Shown here: positions 17,716-25,992 of the stretch, one piece after another
Numbering within the stretch: position 1 is the first letter of the stretch
How the letters are laid out: each line of letters begins with the position of its first letter
Origin: an uncultured Lachnospiraceae bacterium
Lineage (GTDB): Bacteria > Bacillota > Clostridia > Lachnospirales > Lachnospiraceae
Reading direction: 5' to 3'
Length of the DNA: 38,510 nt
NCBI GenBank assembly: GCA_947629525.1
Contig: CANREB010000024.1
Coordinates: forward strand, 1-38,510
The notes under the pieces: generated by a model
What the model was told of the DNA's origin: nothing
What the model saw: only the letters and a program-made list of their open reading frames with translations
The model's database searches: none
Position numbers and translations under genes: made by a program

Positions 17716-19146
17716 TCAAATACTATACTGCGTATATTCAGCCTGAAGTATATTCTTCGTACCCTCCCCAACTTTATAATAGCTGCTGATGCGTCCGCCC
17801 ACGACCCACATAACATGGCTGTCCTGTGTAAGCAGGCATGCATGCTCCCGTTCATTTTGGGGCACCTTTTGATCCGTAAAGTATTTCTTCAGGGTTTTTC
17901 GCTGATTTGACCGGTTTATTGTCAGATAATCCCCTGTTTTTCGGGTTCTTATGACAATATTATCTTTTATTTTATCATAATCAAACCATTTAGTATACTT
18001 TTTTTGTATAATATTTTTCAAATCGCATTCATGTATGACGGAAAACGCTATCTTTCCCTGATTTCCCCATTCAAATTCAACAGTCTCTCCATCGGCAAGA
18101 TCCGATAAAAGCGCCTTATCCACCGATATAAATGGACGATCTGTCCATTGACATTCTTCATCTCCGTGTGTCTTGCTTACGCTGATGCCGCTGTAATCGC
18201 GTACAGCCTCCAGTCCATAGGGAAGGTTTATTTTTCTTCCGCACTGTTTCCCAATCAGCTCCCTTGTCTGTCTTATATGCAATGACGTTATATCTTTACG
18301 GCTTCCTGATGCCCTTGAAAGCATTTCCATTATGACATAGCCTTTTACAGTTCCGTGCAGGGTGTTAAAAGGTCCTTCTTCCAAACGGTACACTGTATGT
18401 CCGTTTACAGTGTCTGTCCTGACGCACTTATCGTATGCCTGAAGTGTAAGCTCTTCTATCAGGTCATATGCCTCTCTTATCTTCCCGCATGCATCACTGA
18501 TATGCTCCACCGCGGCAGGATTTATCTCATCACTTACTGTTTTCAATATATGATGGCGTATCCTGTTTCTTGTATAATTATCCTCCAAATTTGTGGCGTC
18601 TATGCAGAATTTAACTTTGCGCTGCATCAGGAACGCTTCTATTTGGCTTCGTTCAAGGCACATAATAGGTCTTACTATCTTTCCGCGCACAGGCGGTATT
18701 CCCGAAAGCCCCTTCATGGAACTTCCTCTGAAAAGATTAAACAAAAATGTTTCACAGCAGTCGTTTTTGTTATGAGCGACAGCTATTTTGCCTTTTTTTT
18801 CGCCAAGCGCATTGTAAAAGGCTTCATAGCGCACATTCCTGCCTGCTTCTTCCACGGAAATATGCTGCCTGTCCGCAATACTCAAAACATCGCGCTCAAC
18901 CAAAGTAAACGGAATATCATGCTCATCGCAGAGCTGTCTGACATATTCCGCTTCTGCCTTAGCCTCGGGGCGTATGAGATGATCGACATGGACTACGCTA
19001 AGTTCAAGTGAGTATATTTTTTGCAGTTCGCAAAGCATGAAAAGAAGGCAGATCGAATCTGCACCTCCAGACACTCCTGCCACTACATAGTCGTTCTTTT
19101 CAAACATATGCTGACGCTCTGCGTATTCCAACACCGTGTTTATCAT
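17716..19146 (-). CDS. tilS: tRNA(Ile)-lysidine synthetase
   Basis: An ATP-dependent enzyme that puts lysidine on the wobble C of tRNA-Ile2. The N-terminal PP-loop is VVAGVSGGADSICLLFML. The substrate-specific part follows (HNKNDCCETFLFNLFRG, DATNLEDNYTRNRIRH), and the C-terminal TilS domain contains RTRKTGDYL and LKKYFTDQKVP. The ATG at 19146 gives 476 residues and a normal distance to the PP-loop, with AAAGGG 11 nt upstream. An ATG at 19191 would overlap spoIIE by 28 nt and has no ribosome site. It sits between spoIIE and hpt as in Bacillus. Confidence 0.95.
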   Translation of the reverse strand: MINTVLEYAERQHMFEKNDYVVAGVSGGADSICLLFMLCELQKIYSLELSVVHVDHLIRPEAKAEAEYVRQLCDEHDIPFTLVERDVLSIADRQHISVEEAGRNVRYEAFYNALGEKKGKIAVAHNKNDCCETFLFNLFRGSSMKGLSGIPPVRGKIVRPIMCLERSQIEAFLMQRKVKFCIDATNLEDNYTRNRIRHHILKTVSDEINPAAVEHISDACGKIREAYDLIEELTLQAYDKCVRTDTVNGHTVYRLEEGPFNTLHGTVKGYVIMEMLSRASGSRKDITSLHIRQTRELIGKQCGRKINLPYGLEAVRDYSGISVSKTHGDEECQWTDRPFISVDKALLSDLADGETVEFEWGNQGKIAFSVIHECDLKNIIQKKYTKWFDYDKIKDNIVIRTRKTGDYLTINRSNQRKTLKKYFTDQKVPQNEREHACLLTQDSHVMWVVGGRISSYYKVGEGTKNILQAEYTQYSI

Positions 19147-19163
19147 TTGCCCGTTTACCCTTT

Positions 19164-20351
19164 CTAAAACACACTGTGCATAATGCGGCATACCAATATT
19201 GTCATATCGTCGCTTATATGTCCGCCCTGACAGTTTATCGCATATTGCAGCAGATAATCCGACATATCTTTTGGGTTAGCCGTATTATTTCTGCCTATGA
19301 CCTCCGCAAGCGAATTTGCACCGCTGTCGCCAAATACATCTGCCGCTCCGTCGGAAAGCATTATTACCATATCGTCTTCTTCTATTCTCACCGTCTGCAG
19401 CATCGGACACAATTCATCCATACTGCCTAACGGAAGAGTGTCGGAAGCAATCTTTTCAACATGTCTGCCGCGCCTGATATAACTTGAGGCGGCGCCCGCT
19501 TTCAAAAAATCAGCGTCTCCCGTCATAAGATCGATCGAACATACATCAAGCGACGTAAGGTTGCAGCACTGCGACTGAGAAGCTATCGCGCCGTTCGTCA
19601 TCGAAAACGCTTTTTCCTTCGGGAAGCCCGCTTCAAGAAAGTTTTCCATAAGCTCGATGACCGCCTGACTGTCCTTGTGCGCCTGTTCGCCGCTTCCCAT
19701 ACCGTCAGCTATCATCAGTATAGTCTTTGCCTGATTGTATTCTTCTATTGAAAAGTTGTCTCCCGATATCTTTTCGTCTTCTTTTACGGCGCGCGACACA
19801 GCGCTCATTATCATAAAGCGCGGCGCGTCTTCAAATATAAAAGTATCATATCCACGCGTCAGCGTTAAAGCTCCATCTGCCGAAGGTATAAGCTTTCTTC
19901 CGAAAAACTCCGATAAAAGCAGGCTGAGCTCAAAAGCAGACATAAGATGCCTTCCGCTTATCCGTGCTTCCATACTTATCCTGTTCCCAAGACTTTTGCC
20001 CTCAAGGAACATAAGCTCACGCACTGATACGCCTTTTTTCCTCAAATACTGTATGAGTGCCTTGCGCTTGCGCTCCACGGGTATGCTTGCATGGACGATC
20101 GTGTCCGCGACCTCCGCAAACGCTTCCGATATCTCATCAAGATGATTTGCAAATGCCTGCTTTGTTTCCCGAAGACGCATTTGGTACAGCATGTCCTTCC
20201 TGCTGCCAGCCGGAATATCTTCCTGCGGAATATCACGATAAAGCCTTGCCAGCTCCTCATATGTCTTTGACAGGCAGTAAAGTTTCTTTTTACTGTAACC
20301 CGTAAATAAATATCCGTCTATTCTGTTAATTTCTTTTGCTTTCAGCATCAT
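19164..20351 (-). CDS. spoIIE: SpoIIE-type sporulation phosphatase without membrane domain
   Basis: A 395-residue PPM/PP2C phosphatase corresponding to the C-terminal half of stage II sporulation protein E, which dephosphorylates SpoIIAA to release sigma F. Residues ~25-170 match the helical regulatory segment (FANHLDEISEAFAEVADTI). Residues ~185-390 form the phosphatase domain with MIADGMGSGEQAHKDS, SLDVCSIDLMTGDADFLKAG, MLSDGAADVF and ISDDMTILV. Bacillus SpoIIE is about 827 residues with ten membrane helices at the N-terminus; none is encoded here or in the 180 bp upstream. Context (rqcP to divIC upstream, tilS-hpt-ftsH downstream) and the promoter support the name. GGGAGG precedes the ATG. 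Confidence 0.88.
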   Translation of the reverse strand: MMLKAKEINRIDGYLFTGYSKKKLYCLSKTYEELARLYRDIPQEDIPAGSRKDMLYQMRLRETKQAFANHLDEISEAFAEVADTIVHASIPVERKRKALIQYLRKKGVSVRELMFLEGKSLGNRISMEARISGRHLMSAFELSLLLSEFFGRKLIPSADGALTLTRGYDTFIFEDAPRFMIMSAVSRAVKEDEKISGDNFSIEEYNQAKTILMIADGMGSGEQAHKDSQAVIELMENFLEAGFPKEKAFSMTNGAIASQSQCCNLTSLDVCSIDLMTGDADFLKAGAASSYIRRGRHVEKIASDTLPLGSMDELCPMLQTVRIEEDDMVIMLSDGAADVFGDSGANSLAEVIGRNNTANPKDMSDYLLQYAINCQGGHISDDMTILVCRIMHSVF

Positions 20352-20399
20352 TCACGCCTCCCTGTTAAATCTCGCGATTAGCAATTATATGATTACATT

Positions 20400-20432
20400 A
20401 GTATAAAGGGACGCGCCATATTTTTTTGTCAA
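20400..20432 (-). promoter_or_regulatory. spoIIE promoter with 21-bp spacer
   Basis: On the - strand TTGACA (20427-20432), a 21-bp spacer, and TATACT (20400-20405). TTTGACAA at the -35 differs by one base from the Spo0A-box complement TTCGACAA. In Bacillus, spoIIE is read by sigma A with Spo0A from a promoter with the same long spacer. Confidence 0.65.
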
Positions 20433-20479
20433 ATTAGAGAAGCTATTTCGGATTTTTAAACTTTTTTTATTGACAAAAA

Positions 20480-20523
20480 CTGCATCTTATCTACTCTAAA
20501 TGCTTAAAGTAAATCAGATGCAG
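20480..20523 (-). terminator. Terminator after divIC
   Basis: Outer stem CTGCATCT (20480-20487) with AGATGCAG (20516-20523), and an inner 7-bp stem ATTTACT/AGTAGAT. On the - strand it is followed by TTTTTG. Confidence 0.8.
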
Positions 20524-20532
20524 CAATATTCC

Positions 20533-20865
20533 CTAATCAGATTCGTGAAATATTATCTCATTCTCGTATACAAGCCCTAATTTATCCTTGGCAACCTCTT
20601 CGGCATACTTTTTAGTCTTGGTGTATGTCTCAAACTCTTTCAGTTCTTCAGTACGTAGATTTTCCTGCTCGATAAGCTGCGTGAGTTCCTGCTCTCTTGC
20701 CGCATAGCTTTCTTCTTTCGCCCTCAGTGAAAATGAATGTATGCCTACCACCATGGTCACTGTAAAGATGGCAAGTATCACGACAGCCAGTCCGAAGCGG
20801 TTCTCATTTCGGGCGCGGAGAAATTCCGGTTTTCTTTTTCTTTTTTTGTTTCTTTTTTTTGCCAT
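20533..20865 (-). CDS. divIC: Septum formation initiator DivIC/FtsB family
   Basis: A 110-residue bitopic division protein. It has a very basic cytoplasmic N-terminus (KKRNKKRKRKPEF), one membrane helix (~27-47) and an extracytoplasmic coiled coil rich in Glu/Lys (YAAREQELTQLIEQENL), ending in AKDKLGLVYENEIIF. This is the DivIC/FtsL/FtsB pattern, and the protein partners FtsL at the septum. The ATG at 20865 has GGAGGAG 7 nt upstream. The first 62 nt of the gene lie inside the yabQ reading frame. A strong terminator follows at 20480-20523. Confidence 0.92.
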   Translation of the reverse strand: MAKKRNKKRKRKPEFLRARNENRFGLAVVILAIFTVTMVVGIHSFSLRAKEESYAAREQELTQLIEQENLRTEELKEFETYTKTKKYAEEVAKDKLGLVYENEIIFHESD

Positions 20866-21331
20866 ATCCGGTCTCCTCCTTTCCCGATTTCGCCTTAAAA
20901 GCATAATTATATTTAATTTTAAAGCCGTTTACCGTTTTAGTCAACCTCATTCGCAAAAATAAAATTATTTTAGTCAAAATGCCATAAAGCTTTTTAATAA
21001 ATTTACCAATAGGATCCAAAAGCCGCCTTATGACTATACAACTGTATTTTACAAATATTCTGCCAAACGTCAGCTCATAAAAGAGCATTCCAATGCCTGC
21101 CCCCAAAACAGCGGCAAACCTTATCACTCCGTTATTTCCATAATAGAGCAGCGTAAAGCTTGCAAAAAAGCATCCTGTCCAAAACAGCAGATCTTCCGCA
21201 TCGACAAAAAAACGATTATGCCTGATAAAGCGGCGCACTATCCGTATCAGGTCATACGAAAACGCCATAACAATACCTGTTATCACGGATACAAGCCAAA
21301 AGTGCCACTCGGTAATAATTGTGCCGCTCAT
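20804..21331 (-). CDS. yabQ: Spore cortex protein YabQ
   Basis: A 175-residue membrane protein with four or five hydrophobic segments in the first ~100 residues (FWLVSVITGIVMAFSYDLIR, FFASFTLLYYG), matching YabQ, which is needed for spore cortex formation. The Lys-rich tail (KKKKQKKKKKTG) is read from DNA that in another frame encodes the start of divIC; the overlap is 62 nt. Its start ATG overlaps the yabP stop by one base (TGATG). Expected to be sporulation-controlled, but no sigma E promoter was identified. Confidence 0.88.
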   Translation of the reverse strand: MSGTIITEWHFWLVSVITGIVMAFSYDLIRIVRRFIRHNRFFVDAEDLLFWTGCFFASFTLLYYGNNGVIRFAAVLGAGIGMLFYELTFGRIFVKYSCIVIRRLLDPIGKFIKKLYGILTKIILFLRMRLTKTVNGFKIKYNYAFKAKSGKEETGYGKKKKQKKKKKTGISPRPK

Positions 21332-21633
21332 CAGCCAAACAGTCTGGTCAAAAGACCTTCTCCCTTTTTCGCAAGCGTATTGCGGTCAGAATAGGCAAGG
21401 GAATCTACTTTGCCCGTAACATCCGCTTCTCCTTTTTCAAGGTTAAGCCTGCTTACATGCAGCCCGCTGCCTTTTATGGTAATAACGCCGTCAACCGTTT
21501 CAAGCAGAACCGTATTTTCATCAAAAGAATTTACCGTAACTACGCCCGTAATCCTGCATTCCCGCCTTTGGTCAAGGCTGAGCCTGTGTTTACCGGCATT
21601 GACATTCATGGTTGAATTTGAGATACTGTCCAT
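21331..21633 (-). CDS. yabP: Sporulation protein YabP
   Basis: A 100-residue protein of the YabP/YqfC family (LSLDQRRECRITGVVTVNSF, ITIKGSGLHVSRLNLEKGE), needed with YabQ in spore morphogenesis. The ATG at 21633 has AAAGGGG 8 nt upstream and gives the usual family length; an in-frame ATG at 21654 lacks a good site. It is followed by yabQ with a one-base overlap and preceded by rqcP at a 53-bp distance, as in Bacillus. Confidence 0.92.
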   Translation of the reverse strand: MDSISNSTMNVNAGKHRLSLDQRRECRITGVVTVNSFDENTVLLETVDGVITIKGSGLHVSRLNLEKGEADVTGKVDSLAYSDRNTLAKKGEGLLTRLFG

Positions 21634-21686
21634 ATGCTGCGCCCCTTTCCTCATGTAAGTATATTGAAAAAAGGCTCCGCATATGA

Positions 21687-21926
21687 CTATAAATACCTGA
21701 AAAGTTCTTTTGCCTCGTCCTTTTTGACAGTTTCCTGCACGTCAACAACTTCAACCTTTACTTCTTTGTTTCCGAACTGAATGGTAAGTATATCTCCTGC
21801 TTTCACATTTGAAGACGCTTTTGCGGGCTTATCATTTATAAGCACTCTGCCCGCATCGCATGCCTCATTTGCCACAGTGCGGCGCTTTATAAGCCGCGAT
21901 ACTTTTAAATATTTATCAAGACGCAT
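21687..21926 (-). CDS. rqcP: S4-domain RNA-binding protein RqcP (YabO/HslR-like)
   Basis: A 79-residue S4 RNA-binding protein (MRLDKYLKVSRLIKRRTVAN, AGRVLINDKPAKAS, GDILTIQFGNKEV). RqcP acts with RqcH on obstructed 50S subunits to add alanine tails to stalled nascent chains. GGAGG lies 9 nt before the ATG. It heads the rqcP-yabP-yabQ-divIC cluster, and a hup terminator stands just upstream. Confidence 0.93.
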   Translation of the reverse strand: MRLDKYLKVSRLIKRRTVANEACDAGRVLINDKPAKASSNVKAGDILTIQFGNKEVKVEVVDVQETVKKDEAKELFRYL

Positions 21927-21976
21927 TAAAATTCACCTCCGCCATGTTCCATGTGTTCCATATACGTGTATAAAAA

Positions 21977-22004
21977 AGAACAACTGATTTACATCAGTTG
22001 TTCT
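21977..22004 (-). terminator. Terminator after hup
   Basis: Perfect 12-bp stem (21977-21988 with 21993-22004), 4-nt loop, then six T's on the - strand. Confidence 0.9.
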
Positions 22005-22023
22005 GAAAAATTGTCCGGATGGA

Positions 22024-22299
22024 TTATTTGTTTACCTCGTCCTTTAATGCCTTGCCGGGCTTGAACTTAGGTGCCTTTGAAGCAGCAATCTTCATTGTTG
22101 CACCGGTCTGAGGATTTCTACCCTCTCTGGCTGCTCTCTCAGCAACCTCAAATGTACCAAAGCCAACGAGCTGAATTTTTCCACCCTTCTTTAATTCCTT
22201 CGTTACAACTTCCGTAAAAGCTGTTAAAGCTTTCTCTGCATCCTTCTTTGTTAAGTCAGACTTCTCTGCAATAGCTGCAACTAATTCTGTTTTGTTCAT
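22024..22299 (-). CDS. hup: HU-family DNA-binding protein
   Basis: A 91-residue nucleoid protein that bends and packages DNA. It begins [20 protein letters not shown] and contains the family signature [19 protein letters not shown] on the DNA-binding arm, with [16 protein letters not shown] at the end. Ribosome site GAGGAGGAG. It is a single-gene unit with promoter TTGACA-17-TATAAA about 97-125 bp upstream and a perfect 12-bp terminator stem downstream. Confidence 0.97.
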   Translation of the reverse strand: MNKTELVAAIAEKSDLTKKDAEKALTAFTEVVTKELKKGGKIQLVGFGTFEVAERAAREGRNPQTGATMKIAASKAPKFKPGKALKDEVNK

Positions 22300-22395
22300 T
22301 GTGAACTCCTCCTCTTGATTCGTTGTAATAGTTCCGCAGCAGATGTAAATTATTTTTATCCGCTGTCCAGTGTGTCTTATGCACGCCTATATCTA

Positions 22396-22424
22396 TTTAT
22401 AAGCAAATTGCCCTCATTTGTCAA
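22396..22424 (-). promoter_or_regulatory. hup promoter
   Basis: On the - strand TTGACA (22419-22424), 17-bp spacer, TATAAA (22396-22401): a strong sigma A-type promoter. Confidence 0.75.
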
Positions 22425-22480
22425 GGAAAAATGCTTAAATTTTTGTTTATTTTCTTATCTTTTTTATTATTCTCCCTATT

Positions 22481-23986
22481 TTATTGCCCGTCGTCACTTC
22501 CGGACTCTTTTTTAAGCTCTGTAAACGAGTAATTTATGTCTTTTTTTTCGCTGTCTATCTGTAACGAATAGCTTCTCGTCTGATAGCCGTCTTTGCGCAG
22601 GGTGATTACATAATTTCCCGCCGTTTTTGCGAAATCCAAAGGTGTTATACCTATATAATTGCCGTTTAAATACGCTTCCACACCCTCAGGCGCGTCTATA
22701 TATACCCTGTAATCACTGTCAGTTGACACTATAGATATATTTTCGTCATCTTCGTCTTCGTCGTCATCTTTTTTGCTGCTTTTGCTTTCAGAGCTTTCTT
22801 CTTCTTCATCTTCCTCATCATTATCGTCATTGCTGCTGTCCGTCTTTGATTTTCCGTCTGAAGAACTGCTTTCTTTTTCTTCTTTATCCTCCCTGCTGCT
22901 CTCAGAAGATGATGCTTCGGAAGCGGTCTGTGTCTGCGTTTCGGTTTCTTCCTCGCTCTTCTCCATCTGCACGTCAATGCTTGCAGACGGTTCTGCCACT
23001 CTTATATACTGAGCCACTGTATCATAGCCGTCCGCCGTTATCTTCATCTTATGCAGCCCGTATTCAAGCTCGACAGGTTTTGCGACGTTCACCGCTTTAC
23101 CGTCTATCGTCACTTTCGCGGTGGCGGGCGTCAGGGTAAAAATGATAGTTCCCGTCTGTACGACAGTGATCTCAACGCTTCCTAAATCCCACGCCATCTC
23201 CTCATTTCTGGCAAAAGTTATCTCCTGCATGGCGCTGCTGCCCTTATTGCTCACCGTTACCTTAAACGTACCTTCCGGCACGACAATAAGCATGTCCTTT
23301 GTTATCGTCCTCATTATCCTGTCGCCGACTTCAAGCCAGCCGTCTAAGAAATATGTCTCGTTCTGCAGACGCAGATATCCATGTCCCTGCTCGACATTTA
23401 TCGCATATATCATATTGTCGTAGCCCCACACGTTCAGCACGTCAAGCTGATTTACATCCATAAGGTCGGCTTCGGCGCCGTCAGAGATCACCACAACATG
23501 TCCGCTTATATTATATGTGGTTCCGTTTGTACTGAATGTACCGTTTGCAAGGTCGATTGAATAATCTTTAAGATCTTTATAATATACGCCGTCAGGCATG
23601 ACTTTGATATAAGAAAGCGCTTTATTCTCTTTATAAAAGCGCGCTATGACCATACTGCCTTCCTCAAGCTGCCGCATCGATATTCCTTCATCGTAGCGGT
23701 CATAGATCATTGTAGTCCCGCTGTATTTTAATGTATAACGCCGCGATGTCCTTATATTCTGAAGCTGTATGGTATTGGCTTCATAATCTTTTTTCACTAC
23801 TATGGCGGTATCCTGCGAGTCATAGATATTGGACGGCATAATCACTTTCTGCTGTTCCTGTGCCGTCATAGTTTCCGCTGTATCCGCATCTTCTCCGTTC
23901 GTATTTATATTTAATCCCTGCAGGCTGCATCCCGAAAGCAAAAACACCATTGCAGCCATGCACAAAATACTTCCGCAACTTTTCAT
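22481..23986 (-). CDS. PEGA-domain lipoprotein
   Basis: A secreted lipoprotein of about 501 residues. The signal peptide ends in the lipobox LLSGC (Cys20). The body has beta-rich stretches, followed by a PEGA domain (~270-350; ATAKVTIDGKAVNVAKPVEL, HKMKITADGYDTVAQYI). Next comes a ~75-residue Ser/Glu/Asp-rich linker with runs of Lys-Asp, then a second PEGA domain (VEAYLNGNYIGITPLDF, LRKDGYQTRSYSL). PEGA domains are surface-layer beta modules of unclear binding role. The ATG at 23986 is chosen because it gives the signal peptide; the frame is open to 24052, inside the nitrilase gene. It begins 13 nt after that gene. Confidence 0.85.
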   Translation of the reverse strand: MKSCGSILCMAAMVFLLSGCSLQGLNINTNGEDADTAETMTAQEQQKVIMPSNIYDSQDTAIVVKKDYEANTIQLQNIRTSRRYTLKYSGTTMIYDRYDEGISMRQLEEGSMVIARFYKENKALSYIKVMPDGVYYKDLKDYSIDLANGTFSTNGTTYNISGHVVVISDGAEADLMDVNQLDVLNVWGYDNMIYAINVEQGHGYLRLQNETYFLDGWLEVGDRIMRTITKDMLIVVPEGTFKVTVSNKGSSAMQEITFARNEEMAWDLGSVEITVVQTGTIIFTLTPATAKVTIDGKAVNVAKPVELEYGLHKMKITADGYDTVAQYIRVAEPSASIDVQMEKSEEETETQTQTASEASSSESSREDKEEKESSSSDGKSKTDSSNDDNDEEDEEEESSESKSSKKDDDEDEDDENISIVSTDSDYRVYIDAPEGVEAYLNGNYIGITPLDFAKTAGNYVITLRKDGYQTRSYSLQIDSEKKDINYSFTELKKESGSDDGQ

Positions 23987-23999
23987 ATGCCTATCAACC

Positions 24000-24818
24000 T
24001 TATCCTTCCCTGTCCTGCTGTCCCTCCAAAAAGGTTCTGTAAAGTGTTTCACGCCTGTCCGCCTTTACGGGAAAAGCGTCTCTGAAATTCCGCGTGTCAT
24101 TCGTAAGTTCATGGTAAATTATCTTCTCCCTTGAAGAACATAATTCCAGTATGTCTCCATTAGGGTCTATTATTCCGCTGTCGCCGGAATATTCCGTTCC
24201 TCCTATCGAGCCGACGCAGTTTACCCCGATAATATACGCCTGATTTTCTATCGCCCTCGCCCTGAGAAGAGTTTTCCAATGTTCGCTTCTTAATGCCGGC
24301 CAGTTTGCGGGCACAACGATAACATCCGCTTTTTTGGACGCCGCCTGAAATATATCGGGGAAACGCAGGTCATAGCATATAAAGCTTGAAAAACTTATAC
24401 CGTTAAGCATAAAGTATGATATCTTTGTCCCGCCTTTAAACTTTTTGTCCTCCCCCGAATATGTGAACGGATGTATCTTTGCATAATCGGATATGACCTC
24501 TCCTGACTTGTTCACGACAGTATAATGGTTTTCGGATCTTGCTTTGCAGTCCAATACCCAGCCAAAACCCACGCCTATTTGGTATTTCGACGCAAGACCG
24601 CTCATAAAAGATATAGTTTCATTATTTTTCTCTTTGGTAAGCTGTGTATTCATCGAAAATCCCGTAAAGCTCATTTCAGGGAAAAATATTATTTCCGCAT
24701 TATGGTTTGCGGCATTTTTTATAAAATTATCCGCCTTTAAATAATTTTCGCTTTTGTTCTCCCATTCAATGTGAGTCTGCGCCAGCGCTATGTTTATTCT
24801 GTCCATTATTCTCTTCAT
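24000..24818 (-). CDS. Carbon-nitrogen hydrolase (nitrilase superfamily)
   Basis: A 272-residue amidase-like hydrolase. The catalytic triad is visible: Glu in IIFFPEMSFTGF, Lys in DYAKIHPF, and Cys in FICYDLRFPDIF. The conserved NWPALRSEHW and RARAIENQAYIIGVN are also present. The closest pattern is the omega-amidase/YafV group, which acts on alpha-keto acid amides; the substrate is not proven. Two in-frame ATGs (24818, 24806) are possible, and neither has a strong ribosome site. The PEGA lipoprotein gene follows after 13 nt and is likely cotranscribed. Confidence 0.88.
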   Translation of the reverse strand: MKRIMDRINIALAQTHIEWENKSENYLKADNFIKNAANHNAEIIFFPEMSFTGFSMNTQLTKEKNNETISFMSGLASKYQIGVGFGWVLDCKARSENHYTVVNKSGEVISDYAKIHPFTYSGEDKKFKGGTKISYFMLNGISFSSFICYDLRFPDIFQAASKKADVIVVPANWPALRSEHWKTLLRARAIENQAYIIGVNCVGSIGGTEYSGDSGIIDPNGDILELCSSREKIIYHELTNDTRNFRDAFPVKADRRETLYRTFLEGQQDREG

Positions 24819-24943
24819 TTCTGCGCTGCTCTTTATTCAATACCGTATATCTGCCTCAGATTTGTGCCGGCAGCGCGGGCACAGATCCGCATCGTTACGT
24901 CATTATTATAATAAATAGCCTGAAGCTGCACAAGCCCTAAATT

Positions 24944-25924
24944 TTATATAAGATGTTCTATAAGTTTTTCTTTATACTTTTCCTGCCTTATGACTGCCTC
25001 AAGCTTTTCCAGATTTCTGTTTGGCACCCATGATTTGCGCGAATTAAAATAAAAATTGATTATCTTCCAAAATTTTTCAGGATATGCCAGCTTCAGCTTA
25101 AAAGCCCTCCACTCGCAGGGCGCAAATTCCCTTTTACGCTGATACGCATCGATCATGCGTTCCGCAAGCGCACCCGACCAGTCGCATTTCTCAGAGATTT
25201 TCCGAAACAGGAAATAAAAATCCCTCACTCCGGAATCATGCATAAAATGTTCAAAGTTGATAATACCTGTCATGTTATCATTCCCTTTCGGGAACAAAAC
25301 ATTGTGATACTGAAAATCACCATGACAGTACAGACCTTTATCGCGCACAAAATCTTCATACTCATCGCGCGGCTCTTTCAATGCCAGCTGCGTCACCTCG
25401 ACCGCCTTTTTTAAGAAATAATCATACTGCTTAAGAAGCTCTCTTTCAAAATCGGTCTTTACACGAAGTTTTCTCAGATAATTTCTGACATGCCTGCATT
25501 CCTGCGTATGCTTCACCATCTCATCTGCATAAAAATAAACCGGAAGCCCGCCGTCATCGGTTCCTGCAAAAGTAAACCCGTTATGAAGAACAGCCATCGC
25601 ATCAAACGCCTTGATTATATCCTCCTCATTTTTATAGCTGCATTCACGTCCGTCTATCTGTTCTTTCAGTATGTACATATTTCCGTCCGTATCTTTTACA
25701 AACAGACCGCCGTCTTTATTTCTGACCATCCTGTCAGTTTTTATGGAAGAGTCAAGTCTCTGCCACAGTTCATCCAACAGTTGAAGTTTTTCTGTTTTCC
25801 CTTTATATTCCTTAAGCACGCGCGTGCCTTTGTTCGTGTCGCAGATAAGGGTATTTCTGCCCTTAAAGGTACGTGTTACCTCCATGTCATATTGCGATAA
25901 AATGTTTACAGTCTTGTCATTCAA
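24944..25924 (-). CDS. CotS/CotI-family spore-coat kinase-like protein
   Basis: A 326-residue member of the choline/aminoglycoside kinase fold, of the CotS/CotI/YutH spore-coat group. Seen: KEYKGKTEKLQLLDELW after the P-loop region, LYCHGDFQYHNVLF (catalytic Brenner motif with Asp), then INFEHFMHDSGVRDFYFLFR. In the last, the metal-binding Asp usual at the start of the motif is Asn. CotI/CotH-type kinases phosphorylate coat proteins. The start codon is TTG at 25924, with GAGGGGG 7 nt upstream. That ribosome site could pair with a C-rich stretch near the cca stop. Confidence 0.8.
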   Translation of the reverse strand: MNDKTVNILSQYDMEVTRTFKGRNTLICDTNKGTRVLKEYKGKTEKLQLLDELWQRLDSSIKTDRMVRNKDGGLFVKDTDGNMYILKEQIDGRECSYKNEEDIIKAFDAMAVLHNGFTFAGTDDGGLPVYFYADEMVKHTQECRHVRNYLRKLRVKTDFERELLKQYDYFLKKAVEVTQLALKEPRDEYEDFVRDKGLYCHGDFQYHNVLFPKGNDNMTGIINFEHFMHDSGVRDFYFLFRKISEKCDWSGALAERMIDAYQRKREFAPCEWRAFKLKLAYPEKFWKIINFYFNSRKSWVPNRNLEKLEAVIRQEKYKEKLIEHLI

Positions 25925-25930
25925 GAAAAG

Positions 25931-25984
25931 ACCCCCTCTACAAATAGTGAATAAAATTACTAATCTATCTTATGTAAGGGGGGT
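25931..25984 (-). promoter_or_regulatory. Possible hairpin covering the CotS-like ribosome site
   Basis: ACCCCCCTTAC just after the cca stop and GTAGAGGGGGT before the TTG start are complementary at 9 of 11 positions (+ strand 25974-25984 and 25931-25941). Pairing would bury the ribosome site. Not tested. Confidence 0.35.
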
Positions 25985-25992
25985 GGCATTTA

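Noticed and set aside
18355..19011. 218-codon open frame on the + strand
   Set aside because: Antisense to tilS, no ribosome site and no recognisable domain.
22773..23012. Ser/Leu-rich + strand frame
   Set aside because: It is the reverse complement of the acidic linker of the PEGA lipoprotein.
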